Below are positions 22,310-33,689 of a stretch of 64,000 nt of DNA, piece after piece. Made by a program: the position numbers and the translations under genes. Source of the stretch: Hyposmocoma kahamanoa (Eukaryota > Arthropoda > Insecta > Lepidoptera > Cosmopterigidae); NCBI RefSeq assembly GCF_003589595.1, contig NW_020654080.1:1001987-1065986 (forward strand), given 5' to 3'. The number at the start of each line of letters is the position of its first letter. The stretch's first letter is position 1. The notes under the pieces were generated by a model. It saw only the letters and a list, made by a program, of their open reading frames with translations, did no database searches and was not told the origin of the DNA.

Positions 22310-22515
22310 AGTTTGTGTTAAACAAATGAAAATCGTAAAGAGCAGAAACTTTGTTAAAATTATTGCTCGCACGCCATATAAACGAATTCCGTTTGTAATT
22401 TTGTAAAACGACAGGTAGATGAATTAGTGACTCGTTACGTAAACGCTTAGCGGGAACCCTTAAGTGAATCTCAGACAGAAGCTCGGGACAATCGACGATA
22501 TTGTAAATCAAGATC
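22310..22515 (-). pseudogene. Probable LINE ORF C-terminal fragment
   Basis: The minus-strand frame carries PELLSEIHLRVPAKRLRNES followed by a SFIWRASNNFN-like stretch. An 'LL..I...VP...LR....F' pattern followed by an N-rich helix is one I know from C-termini of insect LINE proteins and their orphan fragments. It stands alone, with no RT nearby, so the assignment is tentative. Confidence 0.45.
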
Positions 22516-23261
22516 TCCTTAATCAAGTAAACCATAAAAATCAGACAAATTAATTTTAAAATTACAAATTTCATAGTTCAGTTTTTTTTATTGTTCAATA
22601 ATTTGTTTAAGTATGTTGTAGAGTTTAAAGTTCGAGGATATTTGAGTCAAGTGTCAGTGACTAGGCGCCGATAGTGTGTTATTAAGTTGTATCGTAGGGT
22701 ATTTGATTCCAGGTCTTTATGGTGTCAATTAATTCATAAGTACATGCTGGAATGTATCATGTATATATATATATATATAGATATATTATTGAATTTTAAA
22801 CGCCCATCACAACTACGAGATTGCTATTATATAGAAAATATACTATATTTATGTTTCACACAACGAACACAGTGAAAGCGGCGACGGAAACTTTTTAGCT
22901 CTAGGTAGGTTTTTGTACTTATTCCATCAACAGAAACCTCTTAAATAAGGACAAGAAGAGATGTCATGCTATAGTGAAATAAAACTTTATACTAAAGGGC
23001 AAAAATCCGCGGTAGTAACCCGTTTAGCTCTTCCATGTAGTCTCGATCTAAGATGTTTAAAATAAATATTATAATGATAAATGTGTTCAAAAACTTCTCA
23101 GCGGAACCTGCCTTACGAATGACCAGTAGAGTTTACTCGGTGAATGACTGAGTCAATGACTATTCAAGGTGTAATTGTACACTCACACATTGCTTACTTA
23201 TGAAATTAAGATTATTTGACTCGGACTTTGACATGAATATCACAGGACTTCTGTTTTTTTA
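22516..23261. other. No gene; (TA)n microsatellite
   Basis: Contains a dinucleotide TA run at about 22759-22779. Otherwise unclassified. Confidence 0.5.
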
Positions 23262-23845
23262 ATCGACTTCCATAAAGGAGGAAGTTCTCTATTTCACTGT
23301 ATTGTTTTGTATGCGTGTTACGCAATTACTCCGCCGTCAGAGAAAAAAAAATTATGATTATTTTTATTGGAAAGAGGTTACCTCAGTAATCCCATTTAAA
23401 TTTGAAGAAAATACTTACCACTGAGAGTGGCAAATTAGGGGATGGATCCGGTTTCGCGCACTTCCCGGTAACCGAGTTCAGAAAAACTTGGCAAATATAA
23501 GTGTGTAATTTTAAGTAGCAGTAGAGCTCCTTGTGTAAGAGTTCGTCCAGGGAAGTACTGCCACCTTATCTATTTCTGCCGCCAAGCAGTAATGTCAATA
23601 TTACTGTGTAAGTTCTGGTTTGGAAGGGTAAGGGTTTTGGTGAAATTGCAAGCACATGGGACTTGTTAACTTATGTCTCAGGGTGAGGCGAAGTGGCAGA
23701 GCCCCTCAGATCTTTGCGATTCAAAGCTCATAGCGGCACTGCACCTGTTATGGATAGGCGTGTAACTTACCGTCCGGTGCACGACTTGTTCGTCCCGTTA
23801 CTTGATATTATAAAAAAAATCCATGAACTTTTGAGGTCGGTTTTA
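23262..23845 (+). repeat. Repeat C copy split by a repeat B insertion
   Basis: The left part (23262-23514) is the forward C sequence from TCGACTTCCATAAAGGAGG to AAACTTGGCAAATATAAG. The right part (23822-23845) is its terminus, CATGAACTTTTGAGGTCGG. The intact copy at 8706-8925 joins these two parts directly, so the 308 bp between them are an insertion. Confidence 0.8.
23515..23822 (+). repeat. Repeat B, most complete copy
   Basis: About 308 bp. It starts AGTAGCAGTAGAGCTCCTTG, passes TGCCGCCAAGCAGTAATG, GTTTGGAAGGGTAAGGG, ACTTATGTCTCAGGGTGA and CCCTCAGATCTTTGCGATTC, and ends CCCGTTACTTGATATTATAAA with an A-run. Because it interrupts a C repeat, its ends are defined. The A-rich 3' end suggests retroposition, but no pol III boxes or coding sequence are visible, so the class is open. 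Confidence 0.85.
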
Positions 23846-24365
23846 CTTTATAAAAAAGTTATAAGCACTTGTCAATAACGAAACTGAAGCACGTTTCGTG
23901 ATTATTAAAAAAAACACGCTGCTCAAGTTTCTTTAATGAATTAAGTAAATTACACTTTGGGGTTTCCACTTTTTACAGTTTACAACAAGGAAACACAACT
24001 CGATCTATAAAAATCAAAAATCTATAAACTCAAAACTTTCAACAAATCTTTTTGTCATGAACATAATGATCAAAGTATATCAAAATCATCGGCCAATTAG
24101 ACTCAACGCCTACAAATGACACCATTTACATATTTTAAGCCGCCATTATATATTATTATGTTTAATATTCAAATATATTGTTGTTAATACACGCGCCGCG
24201 TCATAACTATGTGTCGCGTTCATTAGAATTTGTTAAAATATTTTTCATTCGAAATAATGCCAATGCAAAGAATATTTAGGAAATACCATAGATTTAGATG
24301 AGAAATACAAACAGGGATCCTGAAAAATTAAAGTCTTTATTCGGCCTTAAACATGGATTTGTTTT
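23846..24365. other. No recognisable feature
   Basis: Unclassified AT-rich DNA. Confidence 0.45.
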
Positions 24366-24705
24366 TTTATGATATCAAGTGCCGGGACGACCGGGACGAA
24401 CAAGTCGTGTGCGTGGCGATAAGCGTCGCGCCTGTCCATATCAGTTGCCACTGAGAGATTTTAATGCTACAGATGAAACGAAAATATTAAAGAATTGTTG
24501 TAGCCGAACGGTTACCACCCTGGTTTGCCACGCAGAAATTCCGGATTTGATTCCAAGACCGGGATATATATTTGTACGGTTTATACATGTAATTTCTCTC
24601 GTAAGTTTGGGTAATGCTCACTACTTGTCGGCAGAAATAGGTAAGGTGGCAATACTTCCCTGGACGAACTGCTTCACAAGCCACTCTACTGCTACAAAAT
24701 ACCAG
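24366..24705 (-). repeat. Repeat B split by a SINE-1
   Basis: Outer parts at 24366-24470 (ATCAAGTGCCGGGACG to CAGTTGCCACTGAGAG) and 24616-24705 (ATGCTCACTACTTGTCGG to GCCACTCTACTGCTAC). The middle of B has been replaced by, or lost around, the SINE. Confidence 0.75.
24496..24618 (+). mobile_element. SINE-1 fragment inside repeat B
   Basis: Head TAGCCGAACGGTTACCAC, anticodon-loop region TTTGCCACGCAGAAATTCC, damaged box B (GATTTGATTCC) and body ATACATGTAATTTCTCTCGT. The 3' half is missing. Confidence 0.75.
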
Positions 24706-25254
24706 TATGTACGAAATAAATAAATAAATAAAAAATGCAAAACTATTGCTCTAAATTCACATTGCACATTTTATATAATTTTTTTATTTCACTAGATAGT
24801 TTCTTACAAACAGTACGTGCTCTACAACAAGTCTAATTGAGCTTTTATCCACGCGTAACCATTTCTAAGGCTTTTTTGAGTAGATGATACTTACACATAC
24901 ACCAAACAGTGTTTTGAATGATTCCCATGAACCAAAGTCGCACATTGCGTACATACGTTTGTGTTTTTAATATACAATAATATCAATTCGTTCTCTATAA
25001 TGAAAAATTGTTGATTTAATAAGATCAGAACTCCATTCTATATCAGCTCATAACGAACCTAAACAAAGATCACCACATTACAATAATAAACCGATTAAAA
25101 AACTAACTAACTCATTCAAAAATTTCCCCTTCTAATTTAGTATAAGGCACTCCCAAATCTCTAGCCGTGTGTCGTCAAATCAATGGCTTGTAATAAAAGC
25201 AATCAGGCTTCGTGAATCAACATTAATATTTATACAAATTTAACTTTGTGTTTT
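24706..25254. other. No recognisable feature
   Basis: Starts with a short (AAAT)n run at about 24716-24732, then unclassified. Confidence 0.45.
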
Positions 25255-25700
25255 TAATTGACTTCAAAAAAAGGAGGATGTTCTCAATTTGACTGCATGT
25301 TTTTTTTGGACGTATGTTACGCGATAACTCCGGTATTCGTGAACCGATTTTCATGATTATTTTTTTGTTGGAAAGAGGGTACATCTGTAGTGATCCCATA
25401 TAATTTTGAAGAAAATCATCCACCTCTAAGGGTGGCTGTTCACGCAAGAAAATTCATTTTTATAAATAGCGCCTAAAATTTAGTATAAGGGGCAATTATT
25501 TTAATGGTTGATTTTGCTATTCTTTAATCCAAGGCGTTTGAGTAGTTCGAATCGATTTTTATTAGCTTCTGTATCAAGTACCGTTTAGTGACGAACTAGG
25601 GGATGAATCCGGGTTTGCGCACTTTCCGGTAACCGATTTCAAAGTTAGTAATTATATGAAATTCCACGTTCTTTTGAGGTCGGCTTTTTTTAAAAAACAC
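25255..25700 (+). repeat. Repeat C, long copy
   Basis: Forward copy with both termini: TTGACTTCAAAAAAAGGAGG at the left and TTTTGAGGTCGGCTTTTTTT at the right. It includes the internal block TAAATAGCGCCTAAAATTTAG, which is absent from short copies but shared with 31838-32310. Confidence 0.8.
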
Positions 25701-25841
25701 TCGTTAAAGCCTCCGGTGAATCGAAAGTTAGCAGCTATCTTCGTCTAAGAATAAGTGTGAATATCTCCATAGGCGAAATTTTGCTAGCCTTCTGGGCATT
25801 TACCTACTCCCCAGATGATTTCGTACATACAGATATTTTGT

Positions 25842-26115
25842 AGCAGTAGAGCTTCTTGTGAAACAGTTTGTCCAGGGAAGTGTTGCCGCTTTACATATTT
25901 ATTTCATCAAACAGTAAGGGTGAAGAAAGAGTAAGGGTGTTGGTGAAATTACAGGCACATGGGACTTGTTAACTTAAGTCTTAGCGTGATGGGTGCAGTG
26001 GCAGTACACCTAAGATCTTTGTGATTTAAAGTTCTGAGTAGCACTGCAACAGTTGTGGACAGCCGTGTCGTTTACCACCAGGTGCAAGGTGTTTTCGTCC
26101 CGTCACTTGATACCT
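25842..26115 (+). repeat. Repeat B, near full-length
   Basis: Forward copy from TAGCAGTAGAGCTTCTTGTG to CCCGTCACTTGATACC. The hairpin stem has been lost by a deletion around 25915. Confidence 0.85.
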
Positions 26116-26278
26116 TAAAACAAGACAGAATGTCCCAGCGAAGTAATTTAAATAATTTGTAAGTAATTTCCTAGCGAAGCTAATTGAAAGTTTTTTAATT
26201 ACTGGCAATTACAAACAATGATATGATAAGTGTTAAAGGTTTACTTATATTGTTTGTAGTAAGTGTCTCCGTCTCAAC

Positions 26279-26458
26279 TGCTTTCGTGGCCGGACGGTTA
26301 CCATGCCGGACTGCCACGCAGAGGTCCCAGGTTCGATTCCGGGGCCGGGAGAAATATTTATATGGCATTCATTTATTTCTCTCGTGAGTTTCGGTGTAAT
26401 TTGTTGTTGTAGGGTTTCCTTAGTGTGGGGCTATATTGAGTGTGTGCGTTATTATTAT
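26279..26458 (+). mobile_element. SINE-1 copy, internally deleted
   Basis: Excellent head (GGCCGGACGGTTACCATGCC, box B GGTTCGATTCC). About 35 bp are missing in the body after TTGTTGTTGT. The (TTA)n tail runs straight into LINE sequence. Confidence 0.85.
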
Positions 26459-28095
26459 TGAACATATCCGAGGACTGCAAACGTTTACAGGAAGACGTGG
26501 ACAGGGTGACCGAATGGAGCAAAAATAACAAATTATTGTTTAACACATCTAAGTGCAACCTTATGTCTTGCACACGTGCACATAATCCACTCATATACGG
26601 CTATACGGTTGATGGAACGGCCCTAAATAGAATAGATTCAGTGCGTGACTTAGGAGTATATTTTTCGAATGACTTGACATTTAGGAACCATAAATTCAAA
26701 AAATTCAAAATTCGTTTATTGTTTTAAAAGTGGTACAATGGATGGAAAAGTTATATAATGTAATTTCACACTTTTAGTCATTTCTGACATACAATATAGA
26801 ATTATGGTTTTTTAAATCATAATACAATACAATATTTCAAATTAAATGTGCATTAAAGACTAAAGAATGTCAAAAAAGAAGCAATAAAATAAAATAAAAT
26901 CATAATAAAAACCATGTCAAAGAATCAAATGTCCATACACAATACAGTACACATTACATAAAAATATACCTAACCTAATCAAATATTTCATTTACATCAT
27001 AAAATGTTTTTTGTTTTAACCAAAGCTTTAGTGAGTATTTAAATTTATTTATTGGTTGTGACTTGAGAGTTTCAGGCAAACTATTATAGACCTTGATACA
27101 CATTGCATAACAACTCTTCACGTATAATGCTGTTCTGGGTATAGAGTCCACAACAAGCCTGTTTTGGTGCCTTACATATCGGTTTAAATTATCTTTAACT
27201 CGTTTGAACAAACCTTCGTGATTTCGTACAAATATACACAACTCATATATATACAGACTAGGGAGAGACAAAATGCCAAATTTTATGAATAAAGGTCGAC
27301 ACGACTGGTCTGGTGGCGCCCCATATAACCAACCTCTGCAAAAAATCCTATCGCAGTTTAGGATTTATACAAAGAGAGACTAAGTTTTTAATAAGTATAG
27401 ATACTTTAAAAATTCTATATAATGCGCTAGTTAGAAGTCAATTAGAAAGTAGCTCTATAATATGGAATCCCGAGGAAAAAGCTGTTTAGCTTAATGATTG
27501 AAAAAATTCAAAATAAATTTTTAAGGCTTGCGTACCTTAGGTCTTATAAAGTGTACCCTATGTTCCCCAATATGTACCCGACACCTTTTGTCCGAGGAAT
27601 GGTTGGCTATTATACGCTCGAAGCACGAAGAAACTTGGCTCTCGTCACTTACGTATTTAAAATTTATCGTGGCTTACTGTGCAATCCGCAAATACTGGAA
27701 GCAATCGGCCTCCTCGTGCCAAATATGCGCCTACGCCGCGGCGTGCGACAGCAGACTCTAGCGCTGCCGCCATGCAGGACCAAAATGCTGGAGCATGCGC
27801 CGCTCACTACCGCTTTGCGTTTTTTAAATGACATTTCTAAAAAAATTGATATTTTTTGTTGTTCGATGTCGAGATTCACAGACGTAGCCCTTGACACTAT
27901 ATGTAAGAAATAGTTATAAGAAATTGAAATGTTTAAATTATTATTTTTATTATAATGTTTATGAATGAAAGCTATTTAGTAATTTATTAACGAATTTATT
28001 TTAAAATTAAGTGATTTGACATTATCGAATTAGATTTATATCTGTAATGATAAATGTGTTTGCACAATGTAACATGAATAAATGAAATGAAATAT
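26459..28095 (+). mobile_element. CR1/Jockey-type LINE, 3' part, split by another LINE
   Basis: Plus-strand ORF2 C-terminal region, 3' UTR and a (GAAAT)n-like end (28077-28095). The coding parts are 26459-26692 (EWSKNNKLLFNTSKCNLMSC, then IDSVRDLGVYFSNDLTF) and 27326-27913 (SYRSLGFIQRETKF, then ILYNALVRSQLESSSIIWNP, IQNKFLRLAYLRSYK, and later ARRNLALVTYVFKIYRGL). These are the standard post-RT motifs of CR1/Jockey ORF2. A stop near 27487 and a frame change follow. The 26693-27320 block is a later insertion. Confidence 0.8.
26693..27320 (-). mobile_element. LINE inserted in a LINE, CCATA target duplication
   Basis: A 628-bp, 5'-truncated LINE in the opposite orientation to its host. CCATA occurs at 26688-26692 and again at 27321-27325. 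Removing the insert and one CCATA brings the host codons back into one frame across the join (...FRNH then ITNLC...). The minus-strand frame at 26975-27271 encodes the C-terminus (LSLPSLYIYELCIFVRNHEG, then YNSLPETLK and LWLKQKTFYDVNE). Its 3' end carries an ATTCAAAA-type repeat next to AATAAACGAATTTTG. Confidence 0.85.
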
Positions 28096-28244
28096 ATGCT
28101 TAAATCTGTGGAACTCCTTATAAAATCAAATAATTATTTAAAAAATTCAATGAATCAGTGTCATAACGCACTCTCAACAATATTAGTGCGTTGTTTGCTA
28201 GCAGGTTTCATTGTCCGATAATATTCGGTTTAGTCAGACTTGTA

Positions 28245-28590
28245 GATAATAATAATCATTTATTTATAGAACAACAAGGGCCCATTTGTTATAGTACTTA
28301 AAAAATCTAAATCAGTGTTATAAAGTAATGTTACTATTTAGAAATTAAGAAAACTTAATTAACATATTTACATCCCACTTGAAATGGCAATACAGTGGCC
28401 CATATAATCGCAGTCCAGTCTATGGGCGATCATGTGCCGTATACTGTTGGAGCTGCCACGCACACTTTCACGATGCGCATCTTTTATGCATTGTTGTGGC
28501 GTAAAAACAATCCAAGCGTGCTTCAGCAAACATTCTTGATGCACTACAGAAGCGTGACAGCCCCAACCGCACCTGGCACAGTAAAGTCAA
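28245..28590 (-). mobile_element. LINE 3' fragment (family of 43160-44760)
   Basis: The minus strand encodes DAHRESVRGSSNSIRHMIAH then RLDCDYMGHCIAIS, equivalent to the NSILSMIANRLVCPYVNHC end of the LINE at 43 kb. The plus-strand left edge has the same (AAT)n followed by CATTTATTTA that ends that family. Confidence 0.7.
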
Positions 28591-28634
28591 ATGTAGATTT
28601 TAAGGTTTATTATTATTATGTTTGTTTTATGTAA

Positions 28635-29180
28635 AGAAGGAGGCAAACGAACCGACGAGCCACTTGATGGGAGGTGGTCATCGTCGCCCATGGACATTTG
28701 CAACATCAGATGAGCTGCCTACGCGTTGCCAGCCTTTGAGAGCCCTGTAAACACGCTTTTTGAGGAACCCTATGTCATAGCGCAAAGGGAACAGTTCAGG
28801 AGGAAGATCATTCCACATCTTGCAGGTTCGAGGAAAGAACGAACGAAATGCCCGTGTGGTCTTACAATGTCAGGCATCTAAGATGTGGGGATGGACTCTA
28901 CTCCTTTGGCGGGAGGTGCGATGGTAGAAACGAGACGGTGGCACCAGTTCGAAAATTTCCTCAGAGCACTCCCCATTATAAAGACGGTAGAACACACACA
29001 GAGAGCCAACGTCTCTCCGTAAGCTAAGGGGCTCCATACCGTCTGTGAGTTTGGGATCATCGATAATACGAATAGCCCTTCGTTGGATAGAGTCAAGTGG
29101 ATTAAGCTGGTATTTGGGAGCTCCTGCCCAGAGATGCGAGCATTTAGAAGTGTTTTCAATTCGTATACTCTTATAAGTAT
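28635..29180 (-). mobile_element. LINE ORF2 C-terminal fragment and 3' UTR
   Basis: The minus-strand reading passes IQRRAIRIIDDPKLTDGMEP, SLCVFYRLYNGECSEEIFEL, then FPRTCKMWNDLPPELFPLRY, and then the untranslated block complementary to CCACTTGATGGGAGGTGGTC. The motif order equals that of family D LINEs, but the sequence is a different subfamily. The frames are broken. Confidence 0.75.
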
Positions 29181-29204
29181 AATTCGTATAAGTTCGTCTG
29201 GTGA

Positions 29205-29500
29205 TTTATGGTGTATTGCCAAAGTAAAGATATAGGATATATCACGCCTTCCCCTTTCCATCATCGGGAGACTAAACGTGGGCGGGGGTTCCACCCCTAT
29301 GTTGTGGATATTCCCCGGATTCACACAAAGCGTTTCGCTTCCTGCCTGCAGACTTGTTCCCCGAACGCTATAACTTGGACCTTTTCAAGGCGACTGTGAA
29401 TAGGTATTATTTAGGTGTGCATGCTACATCCTCGACCTCATCGTCACTTTCCATCAGGTGAGATGAAGGTCAAATGCGCGCTTACTTTATATAAAAAAAG
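29205..29500 (+). mobile_element. LINE family D fragment
   Basis: Plus strand: PSPFHHRETKRGRGFHPYVV, IPRIHTKRFAS, then FPERYNLDLFKATVNRYYLG in another frame. It faces the minus-strand LINE fragment at 28635-29180. Confidence 0.75.
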
Positions 29501-29617
29501 ATAGATTTATGAAATTATAGAGAGTCAAAGTGAAGACTTGAACAGAGCCTCGAGTAAGTAAGTGTCATCTGATTTCGACTCGTACAACCACGATAGTTGA
29601 TGGCCATGGGAAAGGTG

Positions 29618-30402
29618 AAGGGTGTAAGAGCGATACCACACGGGCGCTGTCGGTACGTCGCGTCGTCGCAACTCTGTGATTTCAATGCACTGAGTGCCAC
29701 ACAAGCAATGCGCTGTCGCTTATTGCGATGACACACAATGCGTTGCGATACAAGGGCGTCCATTCAGAACCTTACGACAACTCAGTTGTCGACCGATTCG
29801 ATATCGTATGATTTCCTTTCATTTTAATTCACAATAACCGAATCGATCGATCGATCGAAAAGTAGTCGTATTCGAAACCGAACTGAAATTACGTCACTCT
29901 CGTACGGTTGCTCGAACTTCTCGATCTGCAAGGGCTTACAAATTCAATTCAAATTCAAATTCAATTCAAATTCGGTTAAGTCGATTGATTTCTAAAAGAA
30001 GTGTTTTTCGAGTGCCTTAACCATTAGATATGGTGACGCGATTCAAGCTGACGCTGGTGCATGCTTTCCGTCGCTGCGCGCCTTATCAACGCATCATGTA
30101 ACATGTAGTTCTTAAGCCGTGTACTCATTAGCGAGCGGTAACTGTAACGTGATAGATACAGTAACGAGGTTCTAGTGTATATGCGTCAAACAATCTTCAC
30201 TCGCTAGAATGAGTACGTGGTTATTGTCGGCTCACTGCAAACCGCACGCGTAACACTATGATTTTTGGTAAAATAACATGTAACGGTTACGGGCACGGTT
30301 GGCTAGTGAATACCCGGCTTAATTTATATGTAGTACAACGCAGTGCACGGCCCAGGCGTCGCAACGCCGACGCGACGCGTAGTGTGACATCGCTCTAAGC
30401 TA
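29618..30402. mobile_element. Possible non-autonomous DNA transposon
   Basis: Inverted ends: left AGAGCGATACCACACGGGCG (from 29621), right (reverse complement) AGAGCGATGTCACACTACGC, each followed by GTCGCGTCG-type GC-rich sequence. There is no coding capacity. It includes an (ATTCAAATTCA)n patch at 29936-29975. The target duplication is unclear (AAG or TAA). Confidence 0.5.
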
Positions 30403-31837
30403 GTCCGGTAGTGACCAAGCGTTCAAATCCAACAGAATGAATTTGAAAAAAAATTTGAAATTAAAAGCCCTATAATTTTAGTAATAAAATTGTTATTCCG
30501 GTGGCATTCTGAAGCAATATTAACTGCATAATTTATGACATCGTTTAGTTTAACAAAAGATGTAGTTTTTTATATCAGTATTCTTTATTTATTACTGAAA
30601 TCAATTACGAATTCACGTTAACTTCATTTCATATACATTTGGTGACTTTTTATCTTTCAACTCTTCGTTAGACATGCTACCTATTATATACACATGAAGG
30701 TTCTGCTGTTCCACTAAGCTATTGCAAATGTGAATGTGAAATTCTAGAGCAGGAAAGTTTCTTGTGGATAAGTTCGTTCAGATAATATAACAGAATAGAA
30801 TAGAATAGAATACGTTTATTTGCTATTGGGTGGTTCTCATGAAATTTCGAAATTCGTTCTTCCGATATTTTTGAAAATTTTTATTGTATTTATTTTTTGT
30901 CAATTTCATAGTACTTGTGTATATAATTTTTGACGACACAGTGGTCCCCAAAATAAAGGACTTTTAAGAAAATGTATAGGGCAGTCAGAACATTTGAGGA
31001 TGAGGGAATGAGGATGAGGGAATGACGAAATTAGAATAAACAAAGAAAAAATAGTGATATAAACTTACTTTTAGACTTATTATTTTGTGTAAGCTTACTG
31101 CTACCAATAACACGTCCGAGTGAATAATTAATAAATAAAATCAAATGCTTAACTTCTTTTTATATGGTGTGACTGTCAAAATGTAACTTTTAGAATTTTA
31201 AATTAAATATTTTCGTAGTAGAAACTTTTTACATACACAAGTTGAATTTCGTCATTTTGAAACGTTTACAGTGCTGCTAACTTTCAAAAAGTTACAAAAT
31301 GCATTTACCAAAGATTAAAAATGCGTTCACAAATCAAGTGAAGGTAAAAGTGTGAGGGAATGATTTTTTTAGTTGTGGCATGAATAATAATACATTTTTT
31401 AAATTTATTTATCGTGTTTTTAATGTTTAAAAATTAAAGGTTACATTTGATAAATGTGTTGATTTAAAGCACATAATGTGTTTGGTTATGGAACTTGGGA
31501 CATAGCAAGGGAACGATTTTATTTAAATAGATTAATCAATATTTTATGTAGGCGTTAGTAGCAATTGATTATAATTTGATATTAAATATTAATTTTACGG
31601 CAAGAATTTTTATACTTTTTTTATTGAACCTAAGAAACAAGAATTTCGAGATTTTTAAGAATTACCCAATTATATAGGTCATATGTAAAATTAGATGCAT
31701 TGTATTCAACTTGCAAGCAGATGTGCAAATATTAATGGGATTTAATGTTTAGTCTCTATATTTTCAAATTAATATAATGATATGGTTGTAAATTCTAAGT
31801 ATTCTTTATTAATATAGAATCAATATGTCAAAACGAA
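30403..31837. other. No gene; LINE-tail scrap and short tandem repeats
   Basis: Has (AGAAT)n at about 30790-30811 followed by CGTTTATTTGC, a pattern typical of LINE 3' ends on the minus strand. It also has a 15-base direct repeat (GAGGATGAGGGAATG) at about 30997-31025. Otherwise unclassified. Confidence 0.5.
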
Positions 31838-32310
31838 TTTTTGACTTTAAAAAAGGAGGAGGTTCTCAATTCGACTGTATGTTCTTTCTTTTTTTTTCTT
31901 TTTTTTTTGTATGTATGTTACGCGATAACTCCGGTATTTGTGAACCGATTTTCATGATTCTTTTTTTGTTGAAAAGGGTGTACTTTCACAGTGGTCCCAT
32001 TTCATTTTGAAGAAAATTATCCACCTCGAAGGGTGGCTGTTCACGCATGAAGATTCACTTTTATAAATAGCGCCTAACTTTAATTAAGAGCAATTACTTT
32101 AATGGTTGATTTTGCTATTTCTTCCATTTAAAGCGTTTTCCTCTCAATATACTTTGAGTAGTGTCGTAGTGAGAACCTATTTTTATTATCTCCAGCGTCA
32201 AGTCCTGTATAGTGGCGAACTAGGGAATATTGCAATAAAACTTAGCAAATAGATGTAGTTCCACGTACTTTTGAGGTCGGTTTTTTTAGTACTCTGTACT
32301 GAGATTATGT
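31838..32310 (+). repeat. Repeat C, long copy
   Basis: Forward copy from TTTGACTTTAAAAAAGGAGG to TTTTGAGGTCGGTTTTTTTA, then GTACTCTGTACTGAG. It shares the long internal block with 25255-25700. Confidence 0.8.
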
Positions 32311-32486
32311 TAATTATAATTTGAAAGTGTGTCTTTGTAACAATTTAATTTCGTTTGGTACTTAATTTATTGTAAATAATTATACACAAGTTGAAGTAAG
32401 TTATTCTTATAAATTACTTTATGGCAATGAGGTTGGTATAAAATACTCATAATTTTTGCTCTAGTTTGCATTTAAATGACTTCAGC

Positions 32487-32615
32487 AAGTAAGTATTGCC
32501 ACAGCGTTACGGTTTTGAAGGGTAAGGGTTCTGATGAACAGACTCTTGTTACCTTCATGTCTTAGGACGACAGGTGCAGTTGCCCCTCAGATCTTTGCGA
32601 TTTAATGCTTTGTAT
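32487..32615 (+). repeat. Repeat B, middle fragment
   Basis: Contains GGTTTTGAAGGGTAAGGG, CTTCATGTCTTAGGACGACAG and CCCCTCAGATCTTTGCGATTT. Confidence 0.75.
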
Positions 32616-32689
32616 CTGCCATTTCCATCATCATATCATCTCTACGTCACTATTAGGAATTACGTCTGAAATGTGTACGTGGGTGAAAT

Positions 32690-33112
32690 TCTATATACCT
32701 GATTCATCCCCTAATTTGCTACCCTTAGATAAAGAATATTTCCTTGAAATTAATTTTTTTTTATAAATAATAGACACACGCTTAGCCGGAGTCTCACCTG
32801 ATGTTAATCGACGATAGTACGCGTTTGCCTAAAAATGCCTATTCACTCTAGTCTTGAATAGCCCCAAATTGTACTTTTCGGGAAACACAGACGCAGGCAG
32901 AGTATTCCATTCCTTTGCCGCAAACATCAGAAAGAAGGAATGTACGGTATTGTAAGGTCTATCAACGACATAAGGATGGAGTGTTCCGTACCTTCTAGCC
33001 GACCGAAGGAGGAACGGTAAGGGTGGAACTTAATTGAAAAGCTCCTGCGCACACTCCCCAAAATGGTAGCCTCTGTCCAACAAAGAAAGAATCATCGAAA
33101 TTGATTCAAAGA
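32690..33112 (-). repeat. Repeat C copy split by a LINE fragment
   Basis: The left part (32698-32744) has CTGATTCATCCCCTAATTTG, and the right part (33074-33112) has AACAAAGAAAGAATCATCG and AACTTCC. In intact copies these two lie together. The 32745-33065 interval is LINE-derived. Confidence 0.65.
32745..33065 (-). mobile_element. LINE family D, 3' fragment
   Basis: The minus strand reads YGTLHPYVVDRPYNTVHSFF, then AAKEWNTLPASVFPEKYNLG and LFKTRVNRHF, followed by an A-rich 3' end at the left edge. It is 5'-truncated inside the ORF2 C-terminal domain. Confidence 0.75.
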
Positions 33113-33689
33113 GTGACTTACCCACCAAAAAACTTCCTTATTTTAATTCTATTATAATATTGAAACTAAAGTAGTAGTTGATTAGAAGTATTACATTACT
33201 TGATATCTGTGATAACATCTTTGAACTTTCCAAACATGCCGAGGAACGTACTTCTTCATATGTGGTTATTGACGTTTCTTGTCTAAACCGGCCATAATGT
33301 GCCGCGATTTAATGCTACATACGATCTAAATCGGTGTCAGAGTTCGATCTTATATCAACCGGATGTCTCGTGTATGTTATACTGACGGCCTGGACATTAC
33401 GAGGCAAGACACACATGGGGTATATTTTAAAATATTTTATGCGATCTATAAATGTAACGAATCTTTATGTGATGAACATCGTGAGCGGCTAAAATATTTG
33501 TCATCTTTTTATATCGTTTACAAGGTTACTGGGCAATAGGTCAAGTTATGCCGGCGCTTTTAAAAATCATATTGAATATGTCATTGTTTGCAGTAAGAAT
33601 CTGTTTCTTATTTGCTATATTTATAGCTGTACACTGAACTTAAGCTCAAATGTGTTTTTATTTTATAGGTTAACAAATTAGACTTAACT
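33113..33689. other. No recognisable feature
   Basis: Unclassified. Confidence 0.45.
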
